Source: Sycobia sp. Sy_11
Lineage: Eukaryota > Arthropoda > Insecta > Hymenoptera > Epichrysomallidae
Assembly (NCBI GenBank): GCA_018907035.1
Contig: JACCIC010000099.1
Location: 1,302,501-1,366,500 of the forward strand
Direction: 5' to 3'
Length of the DNA: 64,000 nucleotides
Positions within the stretch are counted from its first letter, which is position 1. Each line of letters begins with the position of its first letter. The notes under the pieces were generated by a model. That model did no database searches. It was not told the origin of the DNA and saw nothing but the letters and a program-made list of their open reading frames with translations. Shown here piece by piece: positions 38,000-49,305 of this stretch. The translations under genes were made by a program, and so were the position numbers.

Positions 38000-38780
38000 A
38001 CTTTCCCTCAAAATCGTATAGAACCGCACCTCCGCACCGTGGAGGCCGCCGAAAGCGGCATCTTCGCCCGTACGTATCGACTCTCACGGTGAAAACTATA
38101 TACAGGCAGTACGCTGGCGCGCGCTGACAATAAACGGCTTTTCCAACTGTCCGAGGAGAGAAGCAGAGAGGGATAGATAGGGAGAAAGAGGGAGAGAAAG
38201 AGAGAGGCGGCAGAGGGAGATAAAGACAGATCCTGAATTACGACGCCGGCCCGAAATTGCACGTGCCGCGGGATTCGGGTCAGCGTGCGCGCGCGCGCGC
38301 GCGGCTTCGCTTGCGCAACCGACCGCGCCAGCGCCTGCGATCTCAGCGCCGGTCGCTCCCACACGGCGCGCGGGCGCGCGTCCGTTCATCAGGAAGTCGA
38401 CCCCTCCGGCGACTGCGCCGTTGACGAGCAGAGCCACGCCAGCGGGGAAGTCTGTTCCTCTGCGCGCCGGTGACGCGTTGCGAAATACACCTATACACAC
38501 ATACAGGCGAATAGCCGTAGAATTAGCATCTTCGGGTGGGTGGGTAGAGGGGCGGGGTCGCCCCCGCGCTTGCCGCTGCCGCGGCAGCGCCCGTCGCTGG
38601 GAGAATCGCGGGCGCGATCGTCGAACGAGCGCCCCCTCGGCGGCGGCGCGGCTCGTGGGTTAACGCTGATAGCGCGACCGTGGGAGTTTCGCGTTTTTCG
38701 GCTGCTGCCGCGGCCGCGGTTTGGCCGCAATTTTTTCAACGGCGCGCCGTTGTTATCGAAGCAAGCAACGTGTATCATGT
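38000..38780. other. CpG-rich island inside intron 1
   Basis: GC-rich, with purine-rich GAGAGA-type sequence at 38157-38225 and (GC)n at 38286-38301. No domain is seen in overlapping frames. Confidence 0.5.
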
Positions 38781-38829
38781 ATATATGTATAAGTAAATTT
38801 GTAAGTCATGCTCGCCACCCCATTAATCG

Positions 38830-39640
38830 TCATCCTTTGTTTCTTTATGTAAGCTCTTATTGAACGGAGCCGCGTACGCTCTGATAAAAACACCTATGGA
38901 GGGCGTCGCGTTTGATACTGCACTTTCATGTAAAATTTATTCTCATAATTAACGCCCGATGTATATTTTGCTCTACAGCCGGTTGAATATACGTACTGTG
39001 AATCTAATAACGCGATTCTTTTATATTTTCGAAAAAACATTTGTTCCACCTTTCTTTCAAACAATGGGCATTCCGGCTCAAGTGATTCGCCTATATGTGT
39101 ATAGCTCCGTAGTCTTTCGAACACGTACGAAGAAAGTTAAACGACTGTATTGTTTGTACTGAAATAAGGCTTATTCGGTTTAACCGGCATTCTTTCCACC
39201 TAATAAATTGATTTTGCCGAGGAAAAATGTACTCTCGAGGAATGCGATTCGCCGGATTTAATCATCCCTCTTTATCCATTAATTACAATGCACAACCTTG
39301 AAGCTTTATATTTTCGGCCATTCTCATTATCATTATTCAAGTTGCATAATACGCCACGCAATCCCCCTGTAATTTCGCGCTACTTTGCTATCTCATTCGG
39401 TTCTCCATCTAATTTTCAAAATCATGCTCAATTTCAGTATAAGTAATAGATGCTTGTAAAAAAAAGTAATCTTATAATACTAGGCATCTGTCGAACGTAA
39501 ATGTCCATTATATAGTATAGGCTAGCCATAACCTAAAATAATTCTGAAACTTCATTCAACGAAGAATGATTCCTGGAAGCATCTTTCGCTTATGTAGAGT
39601 CTGATCTCTAATACCTATTCATCGCCGAGAGTGCCGCAAC
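38830..39640. other. Mixed intron DNA without genes
   Basis: No supported frame, repeat or RNA gene was noticed. Confidence 0.5.
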
Positions 39641-40560
39641 AGACTCGTGTACGCCTCGTAAATCAGACATGCATTTAAATTAACGAGAAAAAGAATAAAC
39701 AGAAAAATTCTCTTTCAACGGTCCCACTTTCATACGCCCGGGACCACCATATTTCTCGAACGATCGGCACGCAGCACCGCGCCCATGGAACGAGCACAAT
39801 AGACAAACCGATACCGATATCGCCGCGACCTTCTCTCTTCCTGAAACTCAATAAGCACAGGAACGGGGGTCGGCCGATCGACCGCCCCGTTCCGTTACGT
39901 CGACGGCGTCGCAGCCCGCGTTCGCGGGAAAGAGCGGCGAATATAGATCGTCGCTCTCAGCTAGGCCGGACCGATTTATCGCGCCGTAATCCCTCCCTCC
40001 GCCTCCAAGGCTGACAAGCCGGAACTTCCGATCGGCAGCGGGCGCGGTCCGCGCTCTCACGATCCGAGCTCCGCCGCGCGAGGGGCAGGGGGAGCGGGGA
40101 GGTAGCGGCAGGGCCGCCGCGCCACGCTCGCGAATCGGCGAGCGAGCTCGAGCGAGAGGGTTCGACGGAACTCGAACTCTCTCGCTGAGCGGGAAAATTC
40201 TTGGGTCCGCTGAGATCGCCGGCTTGCAGATTCGTAGATTACAGATAGATATGGATTTTCAATTCAGGGTTCGTTTTCTTTCTCCACATTTTGTGCGCAT
40301 CGGGTTTGGCAGCTCATAAATCAGCCACGCGATAATCCATTATGGACCATAAAATTAATTAAATAAATGTACTGTAACAAAAACGTACAGTACGTATGAG
40401 AGAAGAAGGCGTGTGATCGAGAGCCCCTCGGCAGACCGCGATCGTGAGCGCACGCACGCCAAGGTGAATATTCCGACGTTGGAATTTCCCGTTGTGCCGC
40501 GGCATCGTGTACGGTACGCGCGAAATGTCCGCTTTGCTTCGTGTCAAGTTCGATATCTCT
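39640..40560. other. CpG-rich island with hairpin and G-rich stretch
   Basis: Contains G-rich sequence at 40081-40120 and a hairpin at 40151-40186 (AGCGAGAGGGTTCGA against TCGAACTCTCTCGCT, one mismatch). No gene is supported. Confidence 0.5.
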
Positions 40561-40567
40561 CCATTCC

Positions 40568-40568
<1 letters not shown>

Positions 40569-40618
<50 letters not shown>
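40569..40618. repeat. (TA)25 microsatellite
   Basis: A pure run at the right edge of the CG-rich block. Confidence 0.95.
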
Positions 40619-40622
<4 letters not shown>

Positions 40623-40830
40623 GTACTTAGGCGGCTCGGGGGATACCAAAGTTCTATCCGTGTATCCGCGCGCCCGCGGAGATAATTGAAGGAATGCGAT
40701 GGCGGCACGGGCGCCCGTCCGTTCTCAGATCTCTCGCGCGCGGTAAGAACGCTCATATCCTACGCTCAAATGGCGCGAGCGTTATATGTACAAAGGGGCT
40801 TGCGCAAAAATCGAGCATTGTGTCGGTAAG

Positions 40831-40848
40831 TATGTATGTATGTATGTT

Positions 40849-40889
<41 letters not shown>
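40831..40889. repeat. (TATG)n then (TA)18 microsatellite
   Basis: TATG units at 40831-40847 precede a TA run at 40852-40889. Confidence 0.9.
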
Positions 40890-40892
<3 letters not shown>

Positions 40893-40959
40893 GTTTAAAG
40901 CAAACGTCTCGTTTATTGTATGTAGTTATGCGCCCGATGCTTGATTGGCTTTGGTAAAA

Positions 40960-42850
40960 GGTGATTTTTAAATATTCGATCGATCGCCTATTTGCGATTG
41001 CACTGCTCCAGTATATAGAGCTTCGAGTGATTAATTAAAGGCGACGCGTATATATATGCTCACGGATCTATTTTTCCGCGTTGCTAAGCTTTCCTGCATT
41101 CTGTACCATTTTATATGTCTGTTGCGTAAATTTTAAAACAAGTACTTTGTAATTTGTTTTTTATTTTCTTCGTATATAATATTTTACAATATATGTGCAA
41201 TACATGCAATTCATGATTTACTTATTATCTTTAAAGTTATCTCTCCTTTGCTAAGAAAAAACGGTCCGTTACAACTTAGCTATATACTTTTTTATACATT
41301 AATTTTATGCTTTTTTATAGCGCAATTGCAGCCCGTACATCTCACTTGTTTGGATTTAAAACGTACATGTACTGTGTACTTAGAAAAAATGTAGCAAAAA
41401 CACGGTCTTGGTAAAATTGCTGTACTGGATAACGATGTGATAAACGATATACAAATAGTAGTTCAACCGGTTTCTAAACACTTCCGCCATAGCAGAAAGC
41501 GAAATTACCTAAAAAGTGCTCGCTTTAAAAAAGAGAGATGTAAAGAAAGCATAAAGTTATACTCTGTACTGCGCAATTGCTAGCATGTTATTTTTCGAAA
41601 ACGGCGTAACCGCTTATTACAACACTTTTTTATTTTTCATATATATCGGGCTTGCTTTGGTCTGTCAATAATGCGAAAGAGTATATATATATAATACCGA
41701 AAAAGTTCAAATTGCAGGCTTCAAGTTCGAAAGCGAAATTGCATACGGGAGACCGAGAAGCGAGGAAAGTCAGCGACGGAACGACAATTCACGACCACGC
41801 CGCGCCGCCGCCATTGCGCGCCTAGAGGCCAATCTATTTTTGCACAATCGGCCGACGCCGGCCGCACCGAACGCGCGCGCATATGCACACGGACGCCGGG
41901 CCTCTTTGCCTTCCGCGAGGCTTACGTCGACCGACAGCCCTCGGCTCGTTTGTCCGCAGGCGCGAGGGCGTCTCGCCGAGGCAGAAACGTGTCGCGAGTG
42001 CGTAATAGGCCGGGACACGCGGCCGCTTACGTCCTCCTCCCGACAGGCGGCTTTTACATTTCTAATAAATATATGCTCGGCACCGTCGCGGCTGTGCGAC
42101 CCGGCGATGACGAGGGATGAATGGGACAGCGGATTATTACGCGTCTTGTGAAACGCGTCGACGCGTGCGGCTCCACGCCATTAATTACGTATATGTCCAT
42201 TACTATATCTCTTGGAAAAATTAACTTGGACGACGTGAGCCCTTTTTCCAATCGTTGCACTAATTGTATTACGTGCATATATGGCGTAGATAATGATGCA
42301 TTGTGAAGTTCTTAATTATGCCGCGCGCTACGGAAAGTTATCTTTCGGGAACACAATGAAGTTTTCTTTAACAAGGTATTGTGCACTTGCGTCTTCGAAG
42401 AGGCTGTTTCTTGCCTCTCTTCGATTTGGGGGGATGGGGACCATCTAACAATTTCTACGTCATTAACGGTAAATAATTATAATAAGTCCTTGGAATTTTG
42501 GTCGATAAGCGCGTACGAAGATAAAAAATGTCTCTGGGATTGAAAATTCGAGTTGCTCAATCTAGAAGAAATACCATTACTGTCTAATTAAATTGGCTAT
42601 TTATTAATAGACGATATTCTACATATATAATTAGCAGAAATATAAATCAATAATTTCAATCGCTATTATATTAGTCACAACACCTACTTGTACTAACATG
42701 CGTTTATTACTTTGCTTAATCAATAATTTAGGGAGTCACAGATTGCAATATTTGCTGTAATATTAACTAAAATATTAAATTAATGTTAAATAAAGTACGT
42801 GCTCGAGAGTAGACAAACGAATGATTATGTAATTTTGAAATAATACTTTA
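40960..42850. other. Distal intron: AT-rich DNA around a CpG-rich island (about 41740-42180)
   Basis: The CG-rich island holds short overlapping frames without motifs. The flanks are AT-rich. The last 60 nt before 42912 provide the splice acceptor context. Confidence 0.5.
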
Positions 42851-42912
42851 TTTACTTAACAAAACTGAATTTTACTTAAATTACACTTAGTAATGCTCTT
42901 GCCATATTGCAG

Positions 42913-44292
42913 GTCGTCCCAGCATTTCTGCTGATATGCGCCGAAGCGCGAAAGGTTCAACTTCGAGCTCGCGTGCAGGAGCCGCAGCTCTACTACGAGG
43001 ACGAAGAAGCGCAGCCGGCCGAGTCCGACGATTACGCTTCCCAAATAGCCTACCAGCCGCGCACGCGAGCGCTCGCGTCTCCGCGGTCCAAGGACTCCTT
43101 CCCGAGCAACAAGCCGCCCCCGGTCCAGACCATCCGCAACTATAACAAAGTCAACGACGACGGCTCGTTCACCTTCGGCTACGAGGCGGCCGACGGCTCG
43201 TTCAAGGAGGAGACCCGCGGCACCGACTGCGTCGTCCGCGGCAAGTACGGCTACGTGGACCCCGACGGCAACAAGCGCGAGTTCACCTACGTCTCCGGCA
43301 ACCCCTGCGACCCGAACGCGCCCAAGGAGGAGGAGGAGGACGAGCTCGCCAAGAAGCAGGAGCCCGACGACCTCTCCGGCCCGGCCAACTACCCGGCCGT
43401 GAGACCGGTGGCGCGCCCCGTCCGCCCCAACTACCCCGCGACGACCGCGCGGGCGCCCACGACCATCTTCCAGTCCGAGTACCAGCTCGACGACGACGCC
43501 AGCCAGGAGCTCGAGGAGGAGGCCAAGCCCCAGCCCGTGCGGCCCTCGGCCTTCCGCCGGCCCCAGTACGTCCAGGTCGCCGCGGAGCCCTCGTCCCCCG
43601 TCTACCAGCCCGCGCCCTCGCCCGGGCCCGCGCTCTACCGCCTCGCCTCGACCGCCTCGGCCTCGCGCTTCGCCTCCCCCACGACGGCCGCGCCCGCCCG
43701 CCAGTCCACCTTCTCCTCGTCCACGTACTACCAGCCGATCGAGAGCAGCACCCGCGCGGCCGTGACCCGGCCCCGGCCCCAGTCCGTCGCCATCACGCCC
43801 CGGCCCCACGTCGCCCAGGTCGCCGCCCAGTACGTCTCGCCGAGCAGCACCGAGCGGCCCGGCGTCGTCTACGCGCCCCGCACCATCACGCCCGTGCACT
43901 CGACCACGACCGCGACGCCGCCCAGCCAGCACCTCGACTTCGCCGCGGAGCTCGAGCGCTACGTCAACTCGGTGGGCAGCCCGACCCCCCGGCCCCAGGT
44001 CATCTCCACGCCCAAGTACGTGAAGGCCGCGGCGGCGTCGCCGGCCCCGGCCGCCGCCAGGCCCGACCCCATCTACCAGTCGGAGCTGATCTACGACCCG
44101 GCCACCGGCCAGTACAACACCCAGCTCTACCAGAGCCTGCCGCAGACCCTGGGCGACTTCAGCCTCAGCCACAAGCTGCAGCCGTTCGTGGCGACCCAGC
44201 AGCAGCCGCTGATCGGGCTCCAGCAGAACCCGATCTACCGGCCGGCGGCCTCGGTGCCCCAGCCGGCCCAGCAGCCGGCCCCGAGCAGGGCC

Positions 44293-44330
<38 letters not shown>

Positions 44331-44583
44331 CCAGGAGGCGATCTTCAGGAAGCAGCAGAGCCAGCTGCTGCAGCAGTCCCAGCAGCTCTACTCGCAGCAG
44401 CAGCGCAGGCAGCAGCAGCCGACCCAGGCGCCCGCCCAGAAGCTCCAGCTGCTCCAGGACGCCCCGCGGGACGCGCAGAACTTCTACTACATCGCGGCCG
44501 CGGCCCCGAGCGGCCAGCATCACGCCGGGCCCATCTCCATCGGGCAGATCGACCAGTTCCTGCGTAACGGCGGCAGCTTCTGA
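42913..44583 (+). CDS. Cuticular protein with RR chitin-binding domain, coding exon 2
   Basis: This exon encodes residues 7-562 of a secreted structural cuticle protein expected to bind chitin in the procuticle. Residues 7-18 complete the signal peptide. Residues 19-78 are an acidic, Tyr/Pro-containing linker. Residues 79-141 form an RR (Chitin_bind_4) domain: aromatic FTFGYEAADGSFKEE, then GKYGYVDPDGNKREFTYV. The usual RR ending (AD..GF) is replaced by SGNPCDPN. Cys112 and Cys138 are the only cysteines of the mature protein, although most RR proteins have none, so a disulfide is plausible. The tail is acidic (about 145-158), then Pro/Ala/Ser/Thr-rich, with a conserved-looking block at about 393-431 and ten CAG-coded Gln at 469-478. 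It ends in ISIGQIDQFLRNGGSF before TGA at 44581. Third positions are strongly G/C. The domain resembles that of Drosophila Cpr97E/Cpr66D-type proteins from memory; the exact orthologue is uncertain, so no symbol is given. Confidence 0.93.
44299..44328 (+). repeat. Pure (CAG)10 tract coding polyglutamine
   Basis: Ten uninterrupted CAG codons encode Gln469-478, followed by a wider Gln-rich stretch with mixed spacers to about residue 515. A pure triplet run is prone to length change by replication slippage, so allele length may vary between individuals. Confidence 0.9.
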
Positions 44584-45100
44584 ACGGCCCCCGTCGCCCG
44601 AGGTGTTATCGAGTCATTCCGCGGAGCCTCCGGCCGACCCCTCCCAGCCCACCTCTCCTCGAGCCCTTACTACGCTAACCGCCCGTGACGTCCGTTTCCC
44701 AATGCGTTTTGCAACTCCGCGACCGAGCTCGGCGCCGTTTATTATTTTGTCTCTCCTTCTTCTGTCGCTGCCGCCGCCGCCGCCGCCGCCGCCCGCCACC
44801 GCCAAGGAGATAAATCGATGGCGATGTATGTACGCGGCCCCTATATTACGAGCTGAATATGGCGATCGACCAATGGTAAATCACGGGCGTTCCAAGCTTT
44901 CATAACGAAGATAATCGCATCGCGCTGTTCTGGTATTAAAGGTTGCGTTACGGCCAATGGATATTGTTGTTCTCCGATGGGCGAGCCATTTTTTCGATCT
45001 GACATTTTTCCAAGCAAAGTTATTTTCAAAACGAAACTGAATAAGCTCGACGTACCGTTAGGCAAGAAAATAAATCTTAAACGAGCAGCGTTTTTTAATG
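44584..45100 (+). other. 3' UTR and candidate polyadenylation sites of the cuticle gene
   Basis: The region after the TGA stays GC-rich to about 44800 and includes a (GCC)8 run at about 44769-44793. Candidate poly(A) signals are ATTAAA at 44935-44940 and AATAAA at 45069-45074, giving 3' UTRs of roughly 370 or 510 nt. Which one is used cannot be told from sequence. The open frames in this stretch have no recognisable features. Confidence 0.45.
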
Positions 45101-46040
45101 ACCGAAGTTTTAATTAAGAACTTCGGTTCGCACGGCCACTTTCATTTCTCCATTAGTATATTAGCTCATTATCTTTGATTGAAAATCCTACGCGCGAAAA
45201 TGCAACTACCAAGTTTGCACGTAGGCTCTTCGCTATTTTCCATTATGCTTTCTCGGTGTCTGCTGGTCTGCGGTCTCCCGTAACCTTGGCAGCTACGCTC
45301 TCGACGCGTCTCCCGGTGAAAATCAAGGAAAGCGTCGCGCGCACCATACGCGCATTTCGAGAGTAGAGACGGGTACACGCGCACGTGGCCGGCATCGTAA
45401 TGTTCGCGGAATCGCGCGCCTCCGCTTGCAAAGGAACGACGTGCTCGACGGCGCGTATACGATGGAAATTCTCGATTGACCGTGAACTTTCGATTGTCCA
45501 ACGGCCGCGTCGATTGCATCCACACGTCTTGCGTGGAAAGTGAAATTTTAACGACGCACGGTAGGTGTGATTAGTTGTCTATTTATTCTATAAACGAGCT
45601 GGAAAATTACAACGACAAAATTAATCTAGATTGATATATTTGAAGCGATCGGCATGGGGCTGGTGTGTATTAGTTTATGCTAAAAGATATCTAAACTTTC
45701 TATTCCTAAAATATCCTATCACCTCTTACTATTTACGATCCGAAATTTTTGAACGGCAAAACGGGAAATACGGCAGACAATGGAATCGTTGAATAGGATT
45801 TGCTTGAGATCGTTTAATTTGATTAATATCTTCATTAAGCAATGCAATACGTCTCGGCGTAACCGGCGCAATTTGGACGATGTTAATGGCTCAAAAATCC
45901 GCTCGTTAATCAATTTCAAAAACCGCTCTTCCATTATGCACGCCGCGAAATTCTCCCACGATTTCGAAACGCTCTTGCCCGCTCGTTCGAAATGTCACGT
46001 GCGCTCGCAGTAGTCGCTGAGGTAATCATCCTACATCCTT
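45100..46040. other. Intergenic DNA downstream of the cuticle gene
   Basis: Moderate GC at 45180-45540 with short overlapping frames lacking motifs; AT-rich afterwards. Confidence 0.5.
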
Positions 46041-46068
46041 GATGCATATACATAGATACATACATACA

Positions 46069-46078
<10 letters not shown>

Positions 46079-46126
<48 letters not shown>
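46079..46126. repeat. (TA)24 microsatellite
   Basis: A pure run followed by GAGCTGGAGC and an AAC/CAA-rich stretch. Confidence 0.95.
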
Positions 46127-46129
<3 letters not shown>

Positions 46130-46350
46130 CTGGAGCAACGAAAACAAACAACGGCAACAACAACAACAAAAAACTCGCTAAAAAGCCATGGAAACGCTCA
46201 GGGCACAGCGTCGCGCCATATTAGAGGGACCTCGTTCTCATATTCTTAGAGCTGCTCGGCGCGCGGGGATGAACTATCGGAGCGCGCGCACGCGCACGAG
46301 GTTGTACGTACACGGGTAAGAGCATCGCGAAACATCAAACGGTCTTTGCC

Positions 46351-46559
46351 GATCGATCGATCGATCGCCCATTCGGTCTTTCCTTCGCACTCCTTCTCTC
46401 CTTCGAATCTCTAATACACTGTGAACAGATCTGTATTTTCTAAAAGTCAGGTTTAGTCGTGCGCCAACTCGGGTGAAAGCACATCGGAGCGAAAGAGCTA
46501 AATAGAGAAGGAAAAAAGGGAGAGAGCGCGCGCACGAGAGAGAGAGAGAGAGAGAGAGA
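46351..46559. repeat. (GATC)4 palindrome and (GA)12 microsatellite
   Basis: GATC units at 46351-46367, then unique sequence, then GAGA at 46536-46559 in CG-rich DNA. Confidence 0.85.
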
Positions 46560-46599
46560 TAAACTGACGCAATACTCACGCATGCACAAGCGCACGCGA

Positions 46600-48410
46600 G
46601 ATCAATTACCATGACGATATCTCCCCTCGCCCTCCCACTCGCCGTCGAGTTCGATCTCACCGTGCACCGCAACTCGAGGGCAAAGTTACTTCATAATTGT
46701 TTTTGCTTTTCCCTGGTGCGCGCTCGCTCGTGGCCCGTCATTCGCGAGATCGGTTCGCCGAAGCGATGCGTGCGGGACTAAATGCCGTGCCGATCTGCAT
46801 GCGCGCAAAAACAAATATTGGTTGTTCGATATGTGCGGGCATCGTATATAAGACGGGATGGAAGTCGAGATCTTTTGTGCTGCCACGGGAACCTCGCGAA
46901 TGCACTGATTGTGCGCGCATACATATGCACACGTATACGTACACGGACCGTTTCGTCGGTGGGGATTGGGCGAACGAACAAACGAAATATGTAACCACGG
47001 AGAAAGTCGTTGCGCTAAATCGGTATTGCACGGCGTATTCTTATAATATCGTTGATGTATCGGCCACAGGGCGCACTTGGGACTCGCCGCAGAATTAAAG
47101 CTACTGGAAAAGACAAAACCGGATATGTTCGTCATTGGAATTGCTAAATATCTCGCTCGCAACGATCGGTCGAAAAAAGTCGGAAGCGCTTTTGAATAAT
47201 CGTATGTATACGTAAAACCGCTCGGAGCCGCTAAACGCGAACTTTCGAGGTTTTCGAACGCAGGAGATTCGGAGAAGCAGGGGGTAAAAAAAGACATTTT
47301 AAAGTATCGTACTTGCGCTCTCGAATGAATCGCTGTTCCGTAACGCAGAACGAAACGACAACACAGGCAACAGCAACAACGACGATAGCAAAAACAGGAA
47401 CACGAATGACGACGACGACGATGCAAACGATAACGACGACTGCGACATTCGAAAAACACAGCCCGGAAGACGGAGTTAAAATTCGCCGGCCACCCGAGGC
47501 CGCCAAAAAGGGAACAAAGGGGAGGGACTCGGACAAAAAGTGTACCAGAGAGTGGAAACTCGCGGCGAGTGGAGGGAGCCGAGTGCAGCGGTGATCAATC
47601 TTGCGTATCTGTGCAAAGGTCAACGGCTATGTGTGTTTGCATATATGTAATGCAGCCGCTGCTCCAGGAAATTGAGGAGAGGGGACGCTAACGTATCCGA
47701 AGGCATGCAATTCACCCCCCCCCCTCCTCAAACTTTGAAAATCCGCGGGAATCGACCTCAGATCCGATCGACGCGCTCTCTTTGTATATATATATATTTA
47801 TATATATATATACATATACATTACGCAAGCGCGAGACCGCGCTCAGCCAAAGTGAATTTCACGGCGCGCGGGTGTATACGTATGTACGTATATCTACGCG
47901 GTGTCTATATAGTATGTATACCTTGGGCGAGCCTCCCCATCTCTTCTTACTCGCCCCCCTCGCCGTTTATCTACATCTCGGATGCATACGCGCGCGCACC
48001 CCCTCGGTGACGCGCGGGGGGACCGAGGGAGGTCTTGAATTTAATACGTTTTACGTCGAGCGATATCACTTTATTTACGATTACATAAACAATGGTATCT
48101 CCAGCCGCGTCGGGAGGGGAAACTTGTCCCTAGACACATATACATGCATACGTACATATCGACGGGGATCACGCAAGGTAAAAACGGTCGCGCGCGCCGG
48201 CGGTGGCTGCGCCGGCTCCGGCCCGCGAGAGAAAGGAGAGGACTTTCGTTCCTCCGCGAAAGAATGATAAATTCTCCTCGGAATTTATAAGGCCGAGATC
48301 TTTGAATTTAATCGTGTATTATAAACCACCGAGTTGTGCGGTAGCGAGACACGCTGCTTCTAAAAATTTATTTAAACGACAATTATTATTATATGATCGT
48401 ACATAGAGAT
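46600..48410. other. Moderately GC-rich intergenic block without a supported gene
   Basis: Open frames of up to 257 codons (minus strand 46686-47459) exist, but that one begins without ATG and passes through CAA/CGA simple sequence at 47345-47450, giving Cys/Arg/Val runs. No domain is visible. A run of nine C lies near 47718. Confidence 0.45.
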
Positions 48411-49039
48411 CTGGCTATTGTCTGCATTATTCATCGATCTCGAGAAAGCAATATATGCATAATAATAAAAACCTCGAAAGGATTCAAAACGGTTCTATCG
48501 CTTGACTCGGGTATATATGTATATGTGCGTGTATGTGTGAACGGCGAACGCCTTCTATTCGCAGAAAAACCAGAGCTTATACATCAGTTTAACCGTCAAT
48601 TTTTTCCAAAACCAGTTATATCCATCGAGCTCTAGAATTTCGACTTATCCTTATCCTCGATTTCCCGTTATTAAGTTTTTCCAACCATGCCTCAAAACGA
48701 CGCTGCGGACGTTTTCGTATAGAACTACTCACATATCCATATACATAATAATGACGGTTATACATAATAAGCGCGGTTCTTTATCGCACTCTCGGTGTGT
48801 AACGCGTCCTATTGAGGTACATTTGTAAATACGCGTGTGTGTATAAGGTATTGCCGTGAGGCTGCCTCATTTCAGCAATACGTTCTATCTCCGTTCTATA
48901 CACCTAATATTATACTTAATTCTGTTACACACTAGTGCAGTCGGGAAAAGTTTTGCGCGTGTAAGCTGTACACTTCACTTTCATTAGCGCGTATTATACA
49001 CTTGAAGTCGAACGACGGCTACATTCTATAACGGTTAGT

Positions 49040-49076
<37 letters not shown>

Positions 49077-49246
49077 TTATGTGCATGTGTACGCGTGTCA
49101 ATGTGCTAGAACGGTTTCGCTTTCCATAATAGATATATATGTAGGAGACGGAGACCCTGCGCGAGACCGCAGACCCCTGCAGGATTTTTCACATTTTAAC
49201 GAGGGAAAAATGGCTTATGCCTCGGCAGAGAAATTCATGGGTCACG

Positions 49247-49305
<59 letters not shown>

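Larger units (their letters stand above)
4329..42912 (+). other. Intron 1 of the cuticular protein gene (38,584 bp, phase 0)
   Basis: The donor is GTAGGT at 4329. The acceptor is TTGCAG ending at 42912, preceded by a T/C-containing stretch with a possible branch site in CTTAAAT near 42883. The intron holds no nested gene I can support. It contains alternating AT-rich and CpG-rich blocks, at least 19 long (AT)n tracts, several (CT)n/(GA)n tracts, an antisense non-LTR retrotransposon fragment, a MITE-like element and a broken coding relic. GC-rich blocks are plausible places for enhancers, but this is inference. Confidence 0.75.

Noticed and set aside
40151..40186. tRNA B-box-like GGGTTCGAC
   Set aside because: It belongs to a simple hairpin and has no tRNA secondary structure around it.
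42856..44523. A 555-codon minus-strand open frame opposite cuticle exon 2
   Set aside because: It is the mirror of a G/C-ending codon-biased exon. It encodes Leu/Arg/Gly/Val runs with no domain, and the sense frame has a clear RR domain, signal peptide and splice acceptor.
46686..47459. A 257-codon minus-strand frame with a Cys/Arg-rich start
   Set aside because: The start is not ATG and the Cys/Arg stretch comes from CAA/CGA-type simple sequence on the other strand.
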